Assembly: GCA_041686855.1 (NCBI GenBank)
Contig: JAWLDA010000006.1
Location: 186,001 to 250,000 of the forward strand
DNA length: 64,000 nt
Reading direction: 5' to 3'
DNA from: JAWLDA01 sp041686855
GTDB taxonomy: Bacteria > Bacillota > Limnochordia > DTU080 > RSA5
The position numbers and the translations under genes are program-made. The notes beneath the pieces were generated by a model, which did no database searches, was not told the origin of the DNA, and saw only the letters and a list, made by a program, of their open reading frames with translations. Positions 35,189-43,041 of this stretch are shown piece by piece (within the stretch, counting starts at the first letter, position 1; every line of letters begins with the position of its first letter).

Positions 35189-35950
35189 GTGAGTGAGGCG
35201 CATCGAACACTCGAAGGTTGGTATGCCCTGCACGACGTGCGAAGCATTGACTGGAGGGCTTGGAAAGCGTTCGCTCCCAAGGAGCAAGAGGAGGCTGTAG
35301 CTGAAGCCGAGGCTTTCTTTCGGCGCGCGGCTTCGGTCGACGACGCGCCCGAAGGGAGTTCGGGCGTGTACGCGCTCCTCGGTCACAAAGGGGATCTGAT
35401 GATCCTGCACCTGCGGCCAAAGATGGACGATTTGCTCCGCTTGGAGGTCGAGTTTGCGCAAACTGCACTGGCCCAAGTGACGAAACGGACGTACTCTTAC
35501 GTCTCTGTGACTGAGCTGGGTCAGTATACGTCGGAGGAAGAGAAAGCGCGGACGCCCCAGGAGGAGGCGTTTATCGCACGCCGCCTTAAACCTGTTATTC
35601 CAGATATGCCGTACGTCTCGTTTTACCCTATGAGCAAAAAAAGGGATGGCGACGACAACTGGTACTCGCTTCCAATGGAAGAGCGGCGCACGCTCATGTA
35701 CGCGCACGGCGCGATCGGGCGCGCGTACCGCGGTGAAGTACAGCAAATGATCACAGGTTCCATGGGGTATGACGATTGGGAGTGGGGCGTCACACTTTAC
35801 GCCGTCGATGCCCTGCCTATCAAAAAAATTGTTCAGGAGATGCGGTTTGACGAAGCGAGCGCGCGCTACGGCCTCTTTGGGTCATTTTACTTTGGTCTTC
35901 GCATCGAGCCCGAGACTCTCTCGGATATGATGGCCGGTCGCCTTCGGTAG
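35189..35950 (+). CDS. hemQ: Coproheme decarboxylase HemQ (ChdC), chlorite-dismutase fold
   Basis: 253 aa from the GTG at 35189, eight bases past GAGGTGA; the GTG at 35180 sits too close to that site. HemQ marks: the catalytic tyrosine in FYPMSKKR, the proximal heme histidine in MYAHGAIGRAY, the WYSLPMEERR block and a C-terminal FDEASARYGLFGSFYFG. It converts coproheme III to heme b by two oxidative decarboxylations, the last step of the Gram-positive heme pathway. No other heme genes are near. Confidence 0.95.
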   Translation: MSEAHRTLEGWYALHDVRSIDWRAWKAFAPKEQEEAVAEAEAFFRRAASVDDAPEGSSGVYALLGHKGDLMILHLRPKMDDLLRLEVEFAQTALAQVTKRTYSYVSVTELGQYTSEEEKARTPQEEAFIARRLKPVIPDMPYVSFYPMSKKRDGDDNWYSLPMEERRTLMYAHGAIGRAYRGEVQQMITGSMGYDDWEWGVTLYAVDALPIKKIVQEMRFDEASARYGLFGSFYFGLRIEPETLSDMMAGRLR

Positions 35951-36001
35951 GGAGGCACGGTTGTTTGACACCTCAGACAACTGTCCAAGGAAGGGGTATT
36001 G

Positions 36002-38743
36002 ATGGTGCAAACACACGGAGTGTTATTTCCACCACCGATTCCACAGGGCCCTCCGCTCAACGGTCCGGTTCTCCTCAGGGATGGCCGTCCGGCCTATCTC
36101 AGGGAGGCTGGACCCGACGATATCCAGGAGTTGACTGAGCTTGTCCGGCGAACGTCGGGCCACTCATTGTACTATCGGTTCTTTGGGGGAGTGGCGCGCA
36201 CGCAGGAGATCGCCGAACGGTTGTTGGCGCCGCCGTCACCGCCCGACACGCCACCTGGGCTTGCCCTCGTTGTCACGGTGGGAGATGGAGAACGCTTTGA
36301 AATCGTCGGGGTGGGCAGCTACCTGCCACGCTCCGCTCGAGAGGCGGAAGTTGCCTTCTTGGTCCAGGATGACCATCACGGAAAGGGAATCGGCACCCTT
36401 CTACTCGAGCGATTGTCCTTAGCCGCAGAAGCAGAAGGCTTTGAACGCCTCATTGCCCACGTGCTGCCGGAGAACGAAAAAATGGTACGGGTCTTCTCCG
36501 ACAGCGGCTACGAAGTGGTGCGTCAACTCGACGAAGGCGAACTCCTCATCTCGCTCGATATCGAGCATACGGCTCGGAGTGTGGAACTCTTCGAAGAGAG
36601 GGATCGCACTGCGACTGTCGCTTCCCTCCAATCCTTTTTTCGTCCGCGTTCGGTGGCTGTGGTAGGAGCCTCCCGCGACCCGAGTAGTATCGGGCATCGA
36701 GTCCTCAAAAACCTGATTGCCGCCGGGTTTAACGGACCTGTTTACCCAGTGAATCCCCGAGCCGATGTAGTCGCCTCGATTCCGGCGTACGCGTCGGTCG
36801 TCGACATTCCGCGCCCTGTCGATCTGGCGATTATTGCGGTCCCGCAACCGGCAGTCCTCTCAGTGGTGGAGGAGTGCGCCCAAAAAGGTGTGCGCGGCCT
36901 CGTGGTTTTGACGGCCGGTTTTGCGGAGACGGGCGAGGAAGGGCGCGCGCTGCAGCAGGAGCTCTTGCGACGGGTGCGGGGCCACGGAATGCGCATGGTA
37001 GGACCCAACTGCCTCGGACTTTTGAATCTCTCCTCCGACGTTCGGCTCAACGCGACCTTCTCTCCTACAGCTCCGCCGCCGGGACGGGTTGCGATGTCAT
37101 CACAGAGTGGCGCTCTAGGCATCGCCATCATGGAGTACGCCAGGGAGTTGGGTCTTGGGCTCTCGTCCTTTGTGAGTGTCGGCAACAAGGCTGACGTCTC
37201 CGGTAACGATCTCCTACAATACTGGGAAGAGGATCCAGAGACGAATCTGATCCTGCTGTACCTTGAGTCCTTTGGTAATCCCCGGCGCTTTGCACGTCTC
37301 GCGCGTCGCATCTCGCACCAGAAACCCATTTTGGCGGTGAAGAGCGGGCGCACTTCGGCCGGTCGCAAGGCGGCAGGCTCGCATACGGCCGCCCTCGCAG
37401 CGAGTGATGTCGGCGTCGAAGCCCTGTTCCGACAGGCGGGGGTGATCCGGGTGGACACGCTCGAGGAGATGTTTGATGTGGCATCACTCCTCGCGCACCA
37501 GCCCATTCCGCAAGGCAGCCGGGTAGCCATTTTGACGAACGCCGGCGGGCCCGGAATCATGTGTGCGGATACGTGCGAGGCGGAAGGCCTGCAGCTGCCG
37601 GAGCTGACCGAAGCGACGCGTGAAGCTCTTCAAGCGTTTTTGCCGTCGGCGGCGAGTGTAACCAACCCTGTCGACATGGTCGCCTCGGCCACGGCGGACG
37701 ATTACCGCCGATCGATCACCTTGCTCCTGGATGACGAGAACGTAGACGCGGTCATCGTCATCTTTATCCCGACCGGGAGCGTAGACATCGACGCGGTCGC
37801 GCAAAGCATTCGCCGGGGCCGTTCGGAGGCTCAGACAGGTCGCCAAAAGCCACTCCTCGCATCGTTTATGGGCGCGCGCGGGATGTTGACGTCACTCGCC
37901 GATCAGCACGAAGGGGTTCCGTCGTATCGCTTTCCGGAGTCTGCGGCTCGGGCGCTGGCCAAAGCTGCGGCCCACGGCGCGTGGCGGCTCCGTCCCCGAG
38001 GGGTGATTCCCGCATTGGACGGGATCGACGTTCAGCGGGTTAAAGCGGTGTGTGAAAGGGCACACCGGCGCGGCAATGAGAGCTGGCTCCTTCCTGACGA
38101 GGTCGACGAGGTCCTACGTGCCGTAGGGATTCCTGTTGCCGAAACCGTGTTTTGCAGAAACGTCGATGAGGCGGTGGCAGCCGCAGATCGCCTCGGATAT
38201 CCGGTGGTCGTCAAACTCGCTTCGGCCACGTTGGTACACAAGACTGAGTGGGATGGTGTCCGTCTCAACATCGACTCACCGCAAGCCGTCGTGGAGGCCT
38301 ACTCCGGGATCCGCGAACGTCTGCGTCAAGCGGGCAGAGAAGACGAGATGGCTGGAGTGAGCATCCAGCCGATGGTAAAGGGAGGCACGGAGGTGATGAT
38401 TGGGGTGACTGAGGATCCCAGCTTTGGCCCTCTCATCGCCTTCGGACTCGGCGGAGTCACGGTTGAGTTGCTGGGCGACGTCGTCTTCCGCATCACCCCG
38501 CTAACCGACCAGGACGCCGCCGAAATGGTCCGTGGCATTCGCGGTGCGCGCCTACTCGAGGGGTACCGTGGCGCTCCGCCGTCTGACTTGGAGAGCTTAG
38601 AGGATATGTTGCTGCGCCTTTCACAGCTCGTCGAGGAAGTTCCCCTGGTTGCGGATATTGAGTTCAATCCGGTTCGCGTCTTCTCCGAGGGCCAGGGCGC
38701 GCTCGTTCTCGACGCCCGCATACTCGTCCGCCACGATGGATAG
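36002..38743 (+). CDS. GNAT acetyltransferase fused to NDP-forming acyl-CoA synthetase (Pat/Acd-like)
   Basis: 913 aa from the ATG at 36002 (GGAAGGGG five bases upstream). Residues ~25-195 are a GNAT domain (EAEVAFLVQDDHHGKGIGTLLLERL is the acetyl-CoA loop). From ~215 comes a CoA-binding domain (SVAVVGASRDPSSIGHRVLKNL), a CoA-ligase domain with the phospho-histidine motif SGRTSAGRKAAGSHTAALA, and a C-terminal ATP-grasp (PVVVKLASATLVHKTEWDGV). Pat proteins acetylate lysines of metabolic enzymes. In many, the ligase half is dead, but here the histidine is retained. It could be a regulator, an ADP-forming acetyl-CoA synthetase, or both. Confidence 0.88.
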   Translation: MVQTHGVLFPPPIPQGPPLNGPVLLRDGRPAYLREAGPDDIQELTELVRRTSGHSLYYRFFGGVARTQEIAERLLAPPSPPDTPPGLALVVTVGDGERFEIVGVGSYLPRSAREAEVAFLVQDDHHGKGIGTLLLERLSLAAEAEGFERLIAHVLPENEKMVRVFSDSGYEVVRQLDEGELLISLDIEHTARSVELFEERDRTATVASLQSFFRPRSVAVVGASRDPSSIGHRVLKNLIAAGFNGPVYPVNPRADVVASIPAYASVVDIPRPVDLAIIAVPQPAVLSVVEECAQKGVRGLVVLTAGFAETGEEGRALQQELLRRVRGHGMRMVGPNCLGLLNLSSDVRLNATFSPTAPPPGRVAMSSQSGALGIAIMEYARELGLGLSSFVSVGNKADVSGNDLLQYWEEDPETNLILLYLESFGNPRRFARLARRISHQKPILAVKSGRTSAGRKAAGSHTAALAASDVGVEALFRQAGVIRVDTLEEMFDVASLLAHQPIPQGSRVAILTNAGGPGIMCADTCEAEGLQLPELTEATREALQAFLPSAASVTNPVDMVASATADDYRRSITLLLDDENVDAVIVIFIPTGSVDIDAVAQSIRRGRSEAQTGRQKPLLASFMGARGMLTSLADQHEGVPSYRFPESAARALAKAAAHGAWRLRPRGVIPALDGIDVQRVKAVCERAHRRGNESWLLPDEVDEVLRAVGIPVAETVFCRNVDEAVAAADRLGYPVVVKLASATLVHKTEWDGVRLNIDSPQAVVEAYSGIRERLRQAGREDEMAGVSIQPMVKGGTEVMIGVTEDPSFGPLIAFGLGGVTVELLGDVVFRITPLTDQDAAEMVRGIRGARLLEGYRGAPPSDLESLEDMLLRLSQLVEEVPLVADIEFNPVRVFSEGQGALVLDARILVRHDG

Positions 38744-38750
38744 GACGAGC

Positions 38751-39812
38751 TCAAAGGCGGGCGATAATGGCGTCGGCCACCTCCTGAGTCGTGGCCTTGC
38801 CGCCTAGATCGGGAGTGAGGGCTTTCCCTTCGTCCAGCACCTCTTCGATAACCCTCATCAATGTGGCGGCGGCGTCTTGATGACCCAAGTGTTCCAGCAT
38901 CATGGCGCCGCTCCAAATCTGCCCGATGGGGTTGGCGATGCCCTGCCCTGCGATGTCCGGCGCGGAGCCGTGAACGGGCTCGAACATCGAAGGATAGCGC
39001 CTCTCGGGGTTGAGGTTTGCCGACGGGGCGATCCCGATGCTTCCCGCAATGGCCGCCCCTAAGTCCGTAAGAATGTCTCCAAAGAGGTTTGAGGCCACGA
39101 CGACGTCAAAACGTTCAGGTTTGAGGACGAACATAGCAGCGAGCGCATCGATGTGGATCAGTTCGTGCTGAATGCCAGAGTGCTCGCCTGCGATCTCGTT
39201 AAAGACATCGTCCCAAAACGGCATGGTGTAGTTGATGCCATTTGATTTGGTCGCGCCGCAGACTCGAGTGCGACCCTCGCGCTCGGCGAGCGCAAACGCG
39301 TATCGAATCACCCGCTCGGTTCCGTGGCGTGTAAAGAGAGTGTTTTGGACAACCACTTCGTGTTCAGTGTTCTGGTGTAGGCGGCCACCCATGTTGGAGT
39401 ACTCACCTTCGGTATTCTCACGTACCACGAGCATGTCGATGTCGGCCGGCTCCTTGCCCGCCAGAGGAGGGGCGATGCCCGGCAAGAGCTTGACAGGCCG
39501 CAGGTTGATGTACTGTTGAAAGGTGCGGCGGATGGGCAACAACAGACCCCAAAGGGAGACGTGATCGGGGACTCCGGGGTATCCGACGGCGCCAAGAAAG
39601 ATCCCTTCGAAATCGGCGAGGGTTGTGAGAAAATCATCGGGTGCCATTCTCCCGTGTTCAAGGTAGTAGGCGCAGCTCCACGGGAAGGATTGGTACTCCA
39701 AGCTCCAACCTCCGTCCGCGCGGCTGAGCGCGTCGAGGACGCGCGTAGCCTGAGAGACGACCTCTTGGCCAATGCCATCCCCAGGTATGAGGGCAATGCG
39801 GTGAGTATCCAT
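38751..39812 (-). CDS. Tartrate/D-malate dehydrogenase-like isopropylmalate dehydrogenase family enzyme
   Basis: 353 aa from the ATG at 39812, behind AAAGGAGG. Beta-decarboxylating dehydrogenase fold: IALIPGDGIGQEV, VVRENTEGEYSNMGG, TKSNGINYTMPFWDDV (catalytic Lys), FDVVVASNLFGDILTDLGAAIAG and FEPVHGSAPDIAGQ. The VPDHVSLWGLLLPIRR block marks the tartrate dehydrogenase/decarboxylase and D-malate branch rather than LeuB. It oxidises a 2-hydroxy dicarboxylate to a keto acid with NAD and loss of CO2. It converges with the GNAT-fusion gene, 7 bases apart. Confidence 0.88.
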   Translation of the reverse strand: MDTHRIALIPGDGIGQEVVSQATRVLDALSRADGGWSLEYQSFPWSCAYYLEHGRMAPDDFLTTLADFEGIFLGAVGYPGVPDHVSLWGLLLPIRRTFQQYINLRPVKLLPGIAPPLAGKEPADIDMLVVRENTEGEYSNMGGRLHQNTEHEVVVQNTLFTRHGTERVIRYAFALAEREGRTRVCGATKSNGINYTMPFWDDVFNEIAGEHSGIQHELIHIDALAAMFVLKPERFDVVVASNLFGDILTDLGAAIAGSIGIAPSANLNPERRYPSMFEPVHGSAPDIAGQGIANPIGQIWSGAMMLEHLGHQDAAATLMRVIEEVLDEGKALTPDLGGKATTQEVADAIIARL

Positions 39813-39901
39813 GTAAGTGCCTCCTTTATCCGAGTCGCATTCTCGCCGTCCACCCGGCAGCCCTGCCATCTGTTGTGCACAATATCGTTTTGGGGGAGAG
39901 T

Positions 39902-40591
39902 GTGTTGAGTAGACTGGGAGTCATCTTTGACCTCGATAACACGTTAGTGCAGTCCAAAATCGACTTTCGCGGCATGGCACAGGCACTCGAAGATCGGTTG
40001 CGGGAACGCCTCGGGCCTGCCGTGGTGCCGGAGGGTCTTGCGCAGAATCCAATCTCACAAATCATTGAATCGGCTAAAAGCCTCTCCACGGACAAAGCGC
40101 TCATCGACGAACTGTGGCAGATTGTCTCCCTCCACGAAGCAATGGGAATGGAGGGCCTCGAGCTAGAACCGGGGGCGCTGAGCGTCGTGGAGACGTTGAC
40201 ACGTACCGGCCACACCCTCGCGATCTGCACCAACAATGCTCGCCCGGCGACGTTAAAGGCGATTCTCCCGTTTGGGGATCCGCCACCTTTTACGCCGGTT
40301 GTGACTCGAGACGAAGTCCATGCTCTGAAACCCTCTCCGGAAGGGGTCCAGATGATTCTCAAAGCGTGGCAAGGAATGGACGTCCACGAGGTTATTATGG
40401 TGGGGGATTCATGGCTCGACGGAAAGGCGGCAGCAGATGCGGGCGTGCCCTTTGTCGAGTACCAAGGTCGGCCATCCCGCTTCCGTAGGGAGCCCGTTCC
40501 CGTTTGGCATCGAATCGAACGTCTAAGTGATCTCCTTGCCATCATCGACCAACGGGAATTGGGAGCGTGGACACCGAAAGAGTCCTTCTAG
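39902..40591 (+). CDS. HAD-superfamily phosphatase
   Basis: 229 aa if started at the GTG at 39902; a TTG at 39905 is better spaced (6 bases) from GGGGGAG and is equally possible. HAD motifs: FDLDNTLVQ (I), ICTNNARPAT (II), K in HALKPSPEG (III) and VGDSWLDGKAAADAG (IV). The helical cap between I and II is of the phosphoglycolate-phosphatase type. The substrate is a small phosphate ester, unknown. It is divergent from the dehydrogenase gene. Confidence 0.88.
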   Translation: MLSRLGVIFDLDNTLVQSKIDFRGMAQALEDRLRERLGPAVVPEGLAQNPISQIIESAKSLSTDKALIDELWQIVSLHEAMGMEGLELEPGALSVVETLTRTGHTLAICTNNARPATLKAILPFGDPPPFTPVVTRDEVHALKPSPEGVQMILKAWQGMDVHEVIMVGDSWLDGKAAADAGVPFVEYQGRPSRFRREPVPVWHRIERLSDLLAIIDQRELGAWTPKESF

Positions 40592-40642
40592 CCTCACCTG
40601 CGCTGTGGGGCTGAGGTTGGGCAATTTATTGGAGGTGTGAGC

Positions 40643-41368
40643 ATGTCTAGACGGCAGCCAAAGTTTCAACGGTACGTTGCTCTGGTGGCGCTGGCCGTGT
40701 TTGCGTTGGTCGCGCTGGGAGTCTCTGAAAGGCCAGTGGTTCAGGCGAGGAACGACGAGGATGGAGGCTTGCTCGTACAGGTTGTAGGCGTCGGCTCGGT
40801 GACGAGCGACCCCGACTTTGCGACCGTCGGCTCGGCCATCGAAGGGGTGGGCGAGACACCTCAAGAGGCCCGGGATGCCGGTGATCGACTCTTTGAAAGT
40901 GTGAACGCCGCCATGGGAGAGCTTGGTGTGAAGCTGATACCAGGCGGTTATAGCGTACACCCTCGTTACGAGTACTCCGAGGTACGACGTGCATCGGAGA
41001 TTGTGGGTTATTCGGCCTCCCGATCCCTCGAGGTGCGAGTTGATGATCTTACACGTGTCGGCGATGTGTTGGCAGCACTGCTGGAAGCTGGTGTCGGCTC
41101 CATCCATGGCGTGACTTTTGATACGACCGAGGCCGAAGAGCTGCGACGCCAGGCGATAAAGGAAGCGATCGCCGACGCTGCTCATCAAGCAGACGCGGTG
41201 GCGGAGGCCATGGGCGCCCGCGTGATTCGTGTCGAGGAGATCACAGTGGACGGGGCGAATCATGGTCCCATTTTGTATGCGTCTCGCGAGGGCGGCTCGA
41301 ACGCGTTCGAACCCTCGCCGGTCGAAGTGAACTCACGCGTCACGGTGCGGTACCTCCTGAATTACTAA
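40643..41368 (+). CDS. SIMPL (DUF541) domain secreted protein
   Basis: 241 aa from the ATG at 40643 (GGAGG seven bases upstream). A signal peptide (VALVALAVFALVALGVSERPVVQA) precedes the SIMPL pattern: VVGVGSVTSDPDFATVGSAIEGVGETPQEARD, PGGYSVHPRYEYSE...IVGYSASRSLEVRVDDL, and LRRQAIKEAIADAAHQADAVAEAMGA. SIMPL proteins are extracytoplasmic and linked to envelope or oxidative stress, with no enzymatic role known. A strong terminator follows. Confidence 0.9.
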   Translation: MSRRQPKFQRYVALVALAVFALVALGVSERPVVQARNDEDGGLLVQVVGVGSVTSDPDFATVGSAIEGVGETPQEARDAGDRLFESVNAAMGELGVKLIPGGYSVHPRYEYSEVRRASEIVGYSASRSLEVRVDDLTRVGDVLAALLEAGVGSIHGVTFDTTEAEELRRQAIKEAIADAAHQADAVAEAMGARVIRVEEITVDGANHGPILYASREGGSNAFEPSPVEVNSRVTVRYLLNY

Positions 41369-41422
41369 GCGAAACCAACGTCACTTGGATCAGTATAACT
41401 AGGGCAACGAGAGCATACGCAG

Positions 41423-41453
41423 GCGTCCAGGGATTAGCCCCTGGACGCTTTTT
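41423..41453 (+). terminator. Rho-independent terminator after the SIMPL gene
   Basis: GCGTCCAGGG (41423-41432) pairs perfectly with CCCTGGACGC (41439-41448) around ATTAGC, followed by TTTTT. Confidence 0.88.
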
Positions 41454-41637
41454 GCGTTGAGCGCGGCAGCGCCGCAAAGGAGTAGGGACCATTCTCCTGT
41501 AGGACTGGGCCCTTTGGGTAAAGCGCGTGAGGAATGTCACATAAGTTGCGGAGTGCCAGCGCGGGATTGTTCTACCATGATGGGGAATCACGACCATTCC
41601 CCTATGGAAATTGGGGAAATAGGAGGCGAACCGATTC

Positions 41638-43035
41638 ATGGTGTTTCACTTTCGTAATATCAGCGCGAGCGTCATAGTGTTGCTCGCCGCTCTCATTGTC
41701 GTTGCGGGAATTGCCCTGGCTGCGCCGGAGCCGCCCGTCATCACGCATGCCGGGGACGTTCAAGCGGAGATCCCTTTGGCTGTGCCGTTCGATCCCGTGG
41801 CGCCGCCCCGACCGCCACAGGGCGAGATTGTACACTTCACGTTGGAGGCGAAGCTCGCTCGTTTGGAAGTAGCTCCTGGCGAGTTTAAGGAAGTTTGGAC
41901 GTTCAATGAATCAGTTCCTGGACCGACCCTCAGAGTGAATCAGGGGGACACGGTCCGCTTCACCCTCATCAACAAAGATCCCAACATGGAGCATGGACTT
42001 GACTTTCACGCAGGGCAGATGGATCCGGGCACGTATCACCGATCCATCCAGCCGGGTGAGAGCATCACCTTCGACTTTGTCGCTAGATATCCCGGGGTCT
42101 TCTTTTATCACTGTAGCGCCGATCCGGTGATCATGCACATCGCCAACGGCATGTTCGGTGCAGTGATCGTCGATCCACCGGGATACGTGCCGACCGGCAA
42201 AGAGTATGTACTCGTCCAACACGAGTGGTACGAGGATCCGACCGATCTCGACCAACTTCTAAACGCTAACCCGGTCAGTTTGGCGTTCAACGGGGTCCCC
42301 TTCCAATACATGGACGCACCCTTGACTGCCGAGCCCGGTGAGCAGATTCGATTCTACGTGGTGAATGCCGGTCCCAATCGATTCTCTGCGTTCCATGTGA
42401 TTGGCGGCATCTTTGACAAGGTACTGTTTGACGGGAATCCCGCAAACGCTCATTACGGTTCCCAAACGGTGACGGTACCGCCGGGGGGAGCGCTGGTTGC
42501 AGACCTCGTGGCCGACACTGGGACCTATCCTGTGTTGACTCACGCAATGAACGACGCCAACAAGGGTGCTCTGGGTCTGCTCCGAGTGGGAGAACCCGAG
42601 GTGTCGCATGGGGAGTCGACCGCTTCAAGCTCCCGACACGAGACGGCCACTCCCTCTACCGATGTGAGTGCCGCCCTTGACCCGTCCGCTGCAGGGACCC
42701 CGCCGTCGCCAAGCGATTCGGTTGCAACTGCGACAGGCTCCGCGGGTGAGCAGGTGCTCATCTCGGGATACGCGTTTAAGCCCAAGCGGCTGACGATCAA
42801 AGTCGGCACGACGGTAACCTGGCTCAACCAGGATCGAACGGGCCACGCAGTGGTTCACAAAATGTCTCATCCGTCGGAGCGTCTCTTTGACTCGACGGGT
42901 GAGAGAGACGGTGGCGAGAAGCGACTCTTTAACCGAGGAGAAAGTTACAGTTTCACCTTTACCGAACCGGGCATTTACGAGTACACGTGTTCCCCGCACC
43001 CCTATATGAGCGGAACCATCATTGTGGAGGAGTGA
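41638..43035 (+). CDS. CuNIR-like two-domain cupredoxin protein fused to a C-terminal plastocyanin-like domain
   Basis: 465 aa with an N-terminal signal or anchor (SASVIVLLAALIVVAGIALA). Residues ~60-320 are two cupredoxin domains with nitrite-reductase-like copper ligands: HGLDFHAG (type 1 His, catalytic Asp, type 2 His), FYHCSADPVIMHIANGM (type 2 His, type 1 Cys, His, Met), AFHVIGG (substrate-pocket His) and YPVLTHAMNDANKGALG (type 2 His). A Ser/Thr-rich linker (~325-375) leads to a blue-copper domain with TGHAV and YTCSPHPYMSG ligands. It could reduce nitrite, with the extra domain as built-in electron donor. ATG behind AGGAGG. Confidence 0.85.
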   Translation: MVFHFRNISASVIVLLAALIVVAGIALAAPEPPVITHAGDVQAEIPLAVPFDPVAPPRPPQGEIVHFTLEAKLARLEVAPGEFKEVWTFNESVPGPTLRVNQGDTVRFTLINKDPNMEHGLDFHAGQMDPGTYHRSIQPGESITFDFVARYPGVFFYHCSADPVIMHIANGMFGAVIVDPPGYVPTGKEYVLVQHEWYEDPTDLDQLLNANPVSLAFNGVPFQYMDAPLTAEPGEQIRFYVVNAGPNRFSAFHVIGGIFDKVLFDGNPANAHYGSQTVTVPPGGALVADLVADTGTYPVLTHAMNDANKGALGLLRVGEPEVSHGESTASSSRHETATPSTDVSAALDPSAAGTPPSPSDSVATATGSAGEQVLISGYAFKPKRLTIKVGTTVTWLNQDRTGHAVVHKMSHPSERLFDSTGERDGGEKRLFNRGESYSFTFTEPGIYEYTCSPHPYMSGTIIVEE

Positions 43036-43041
43036 CCGCCC

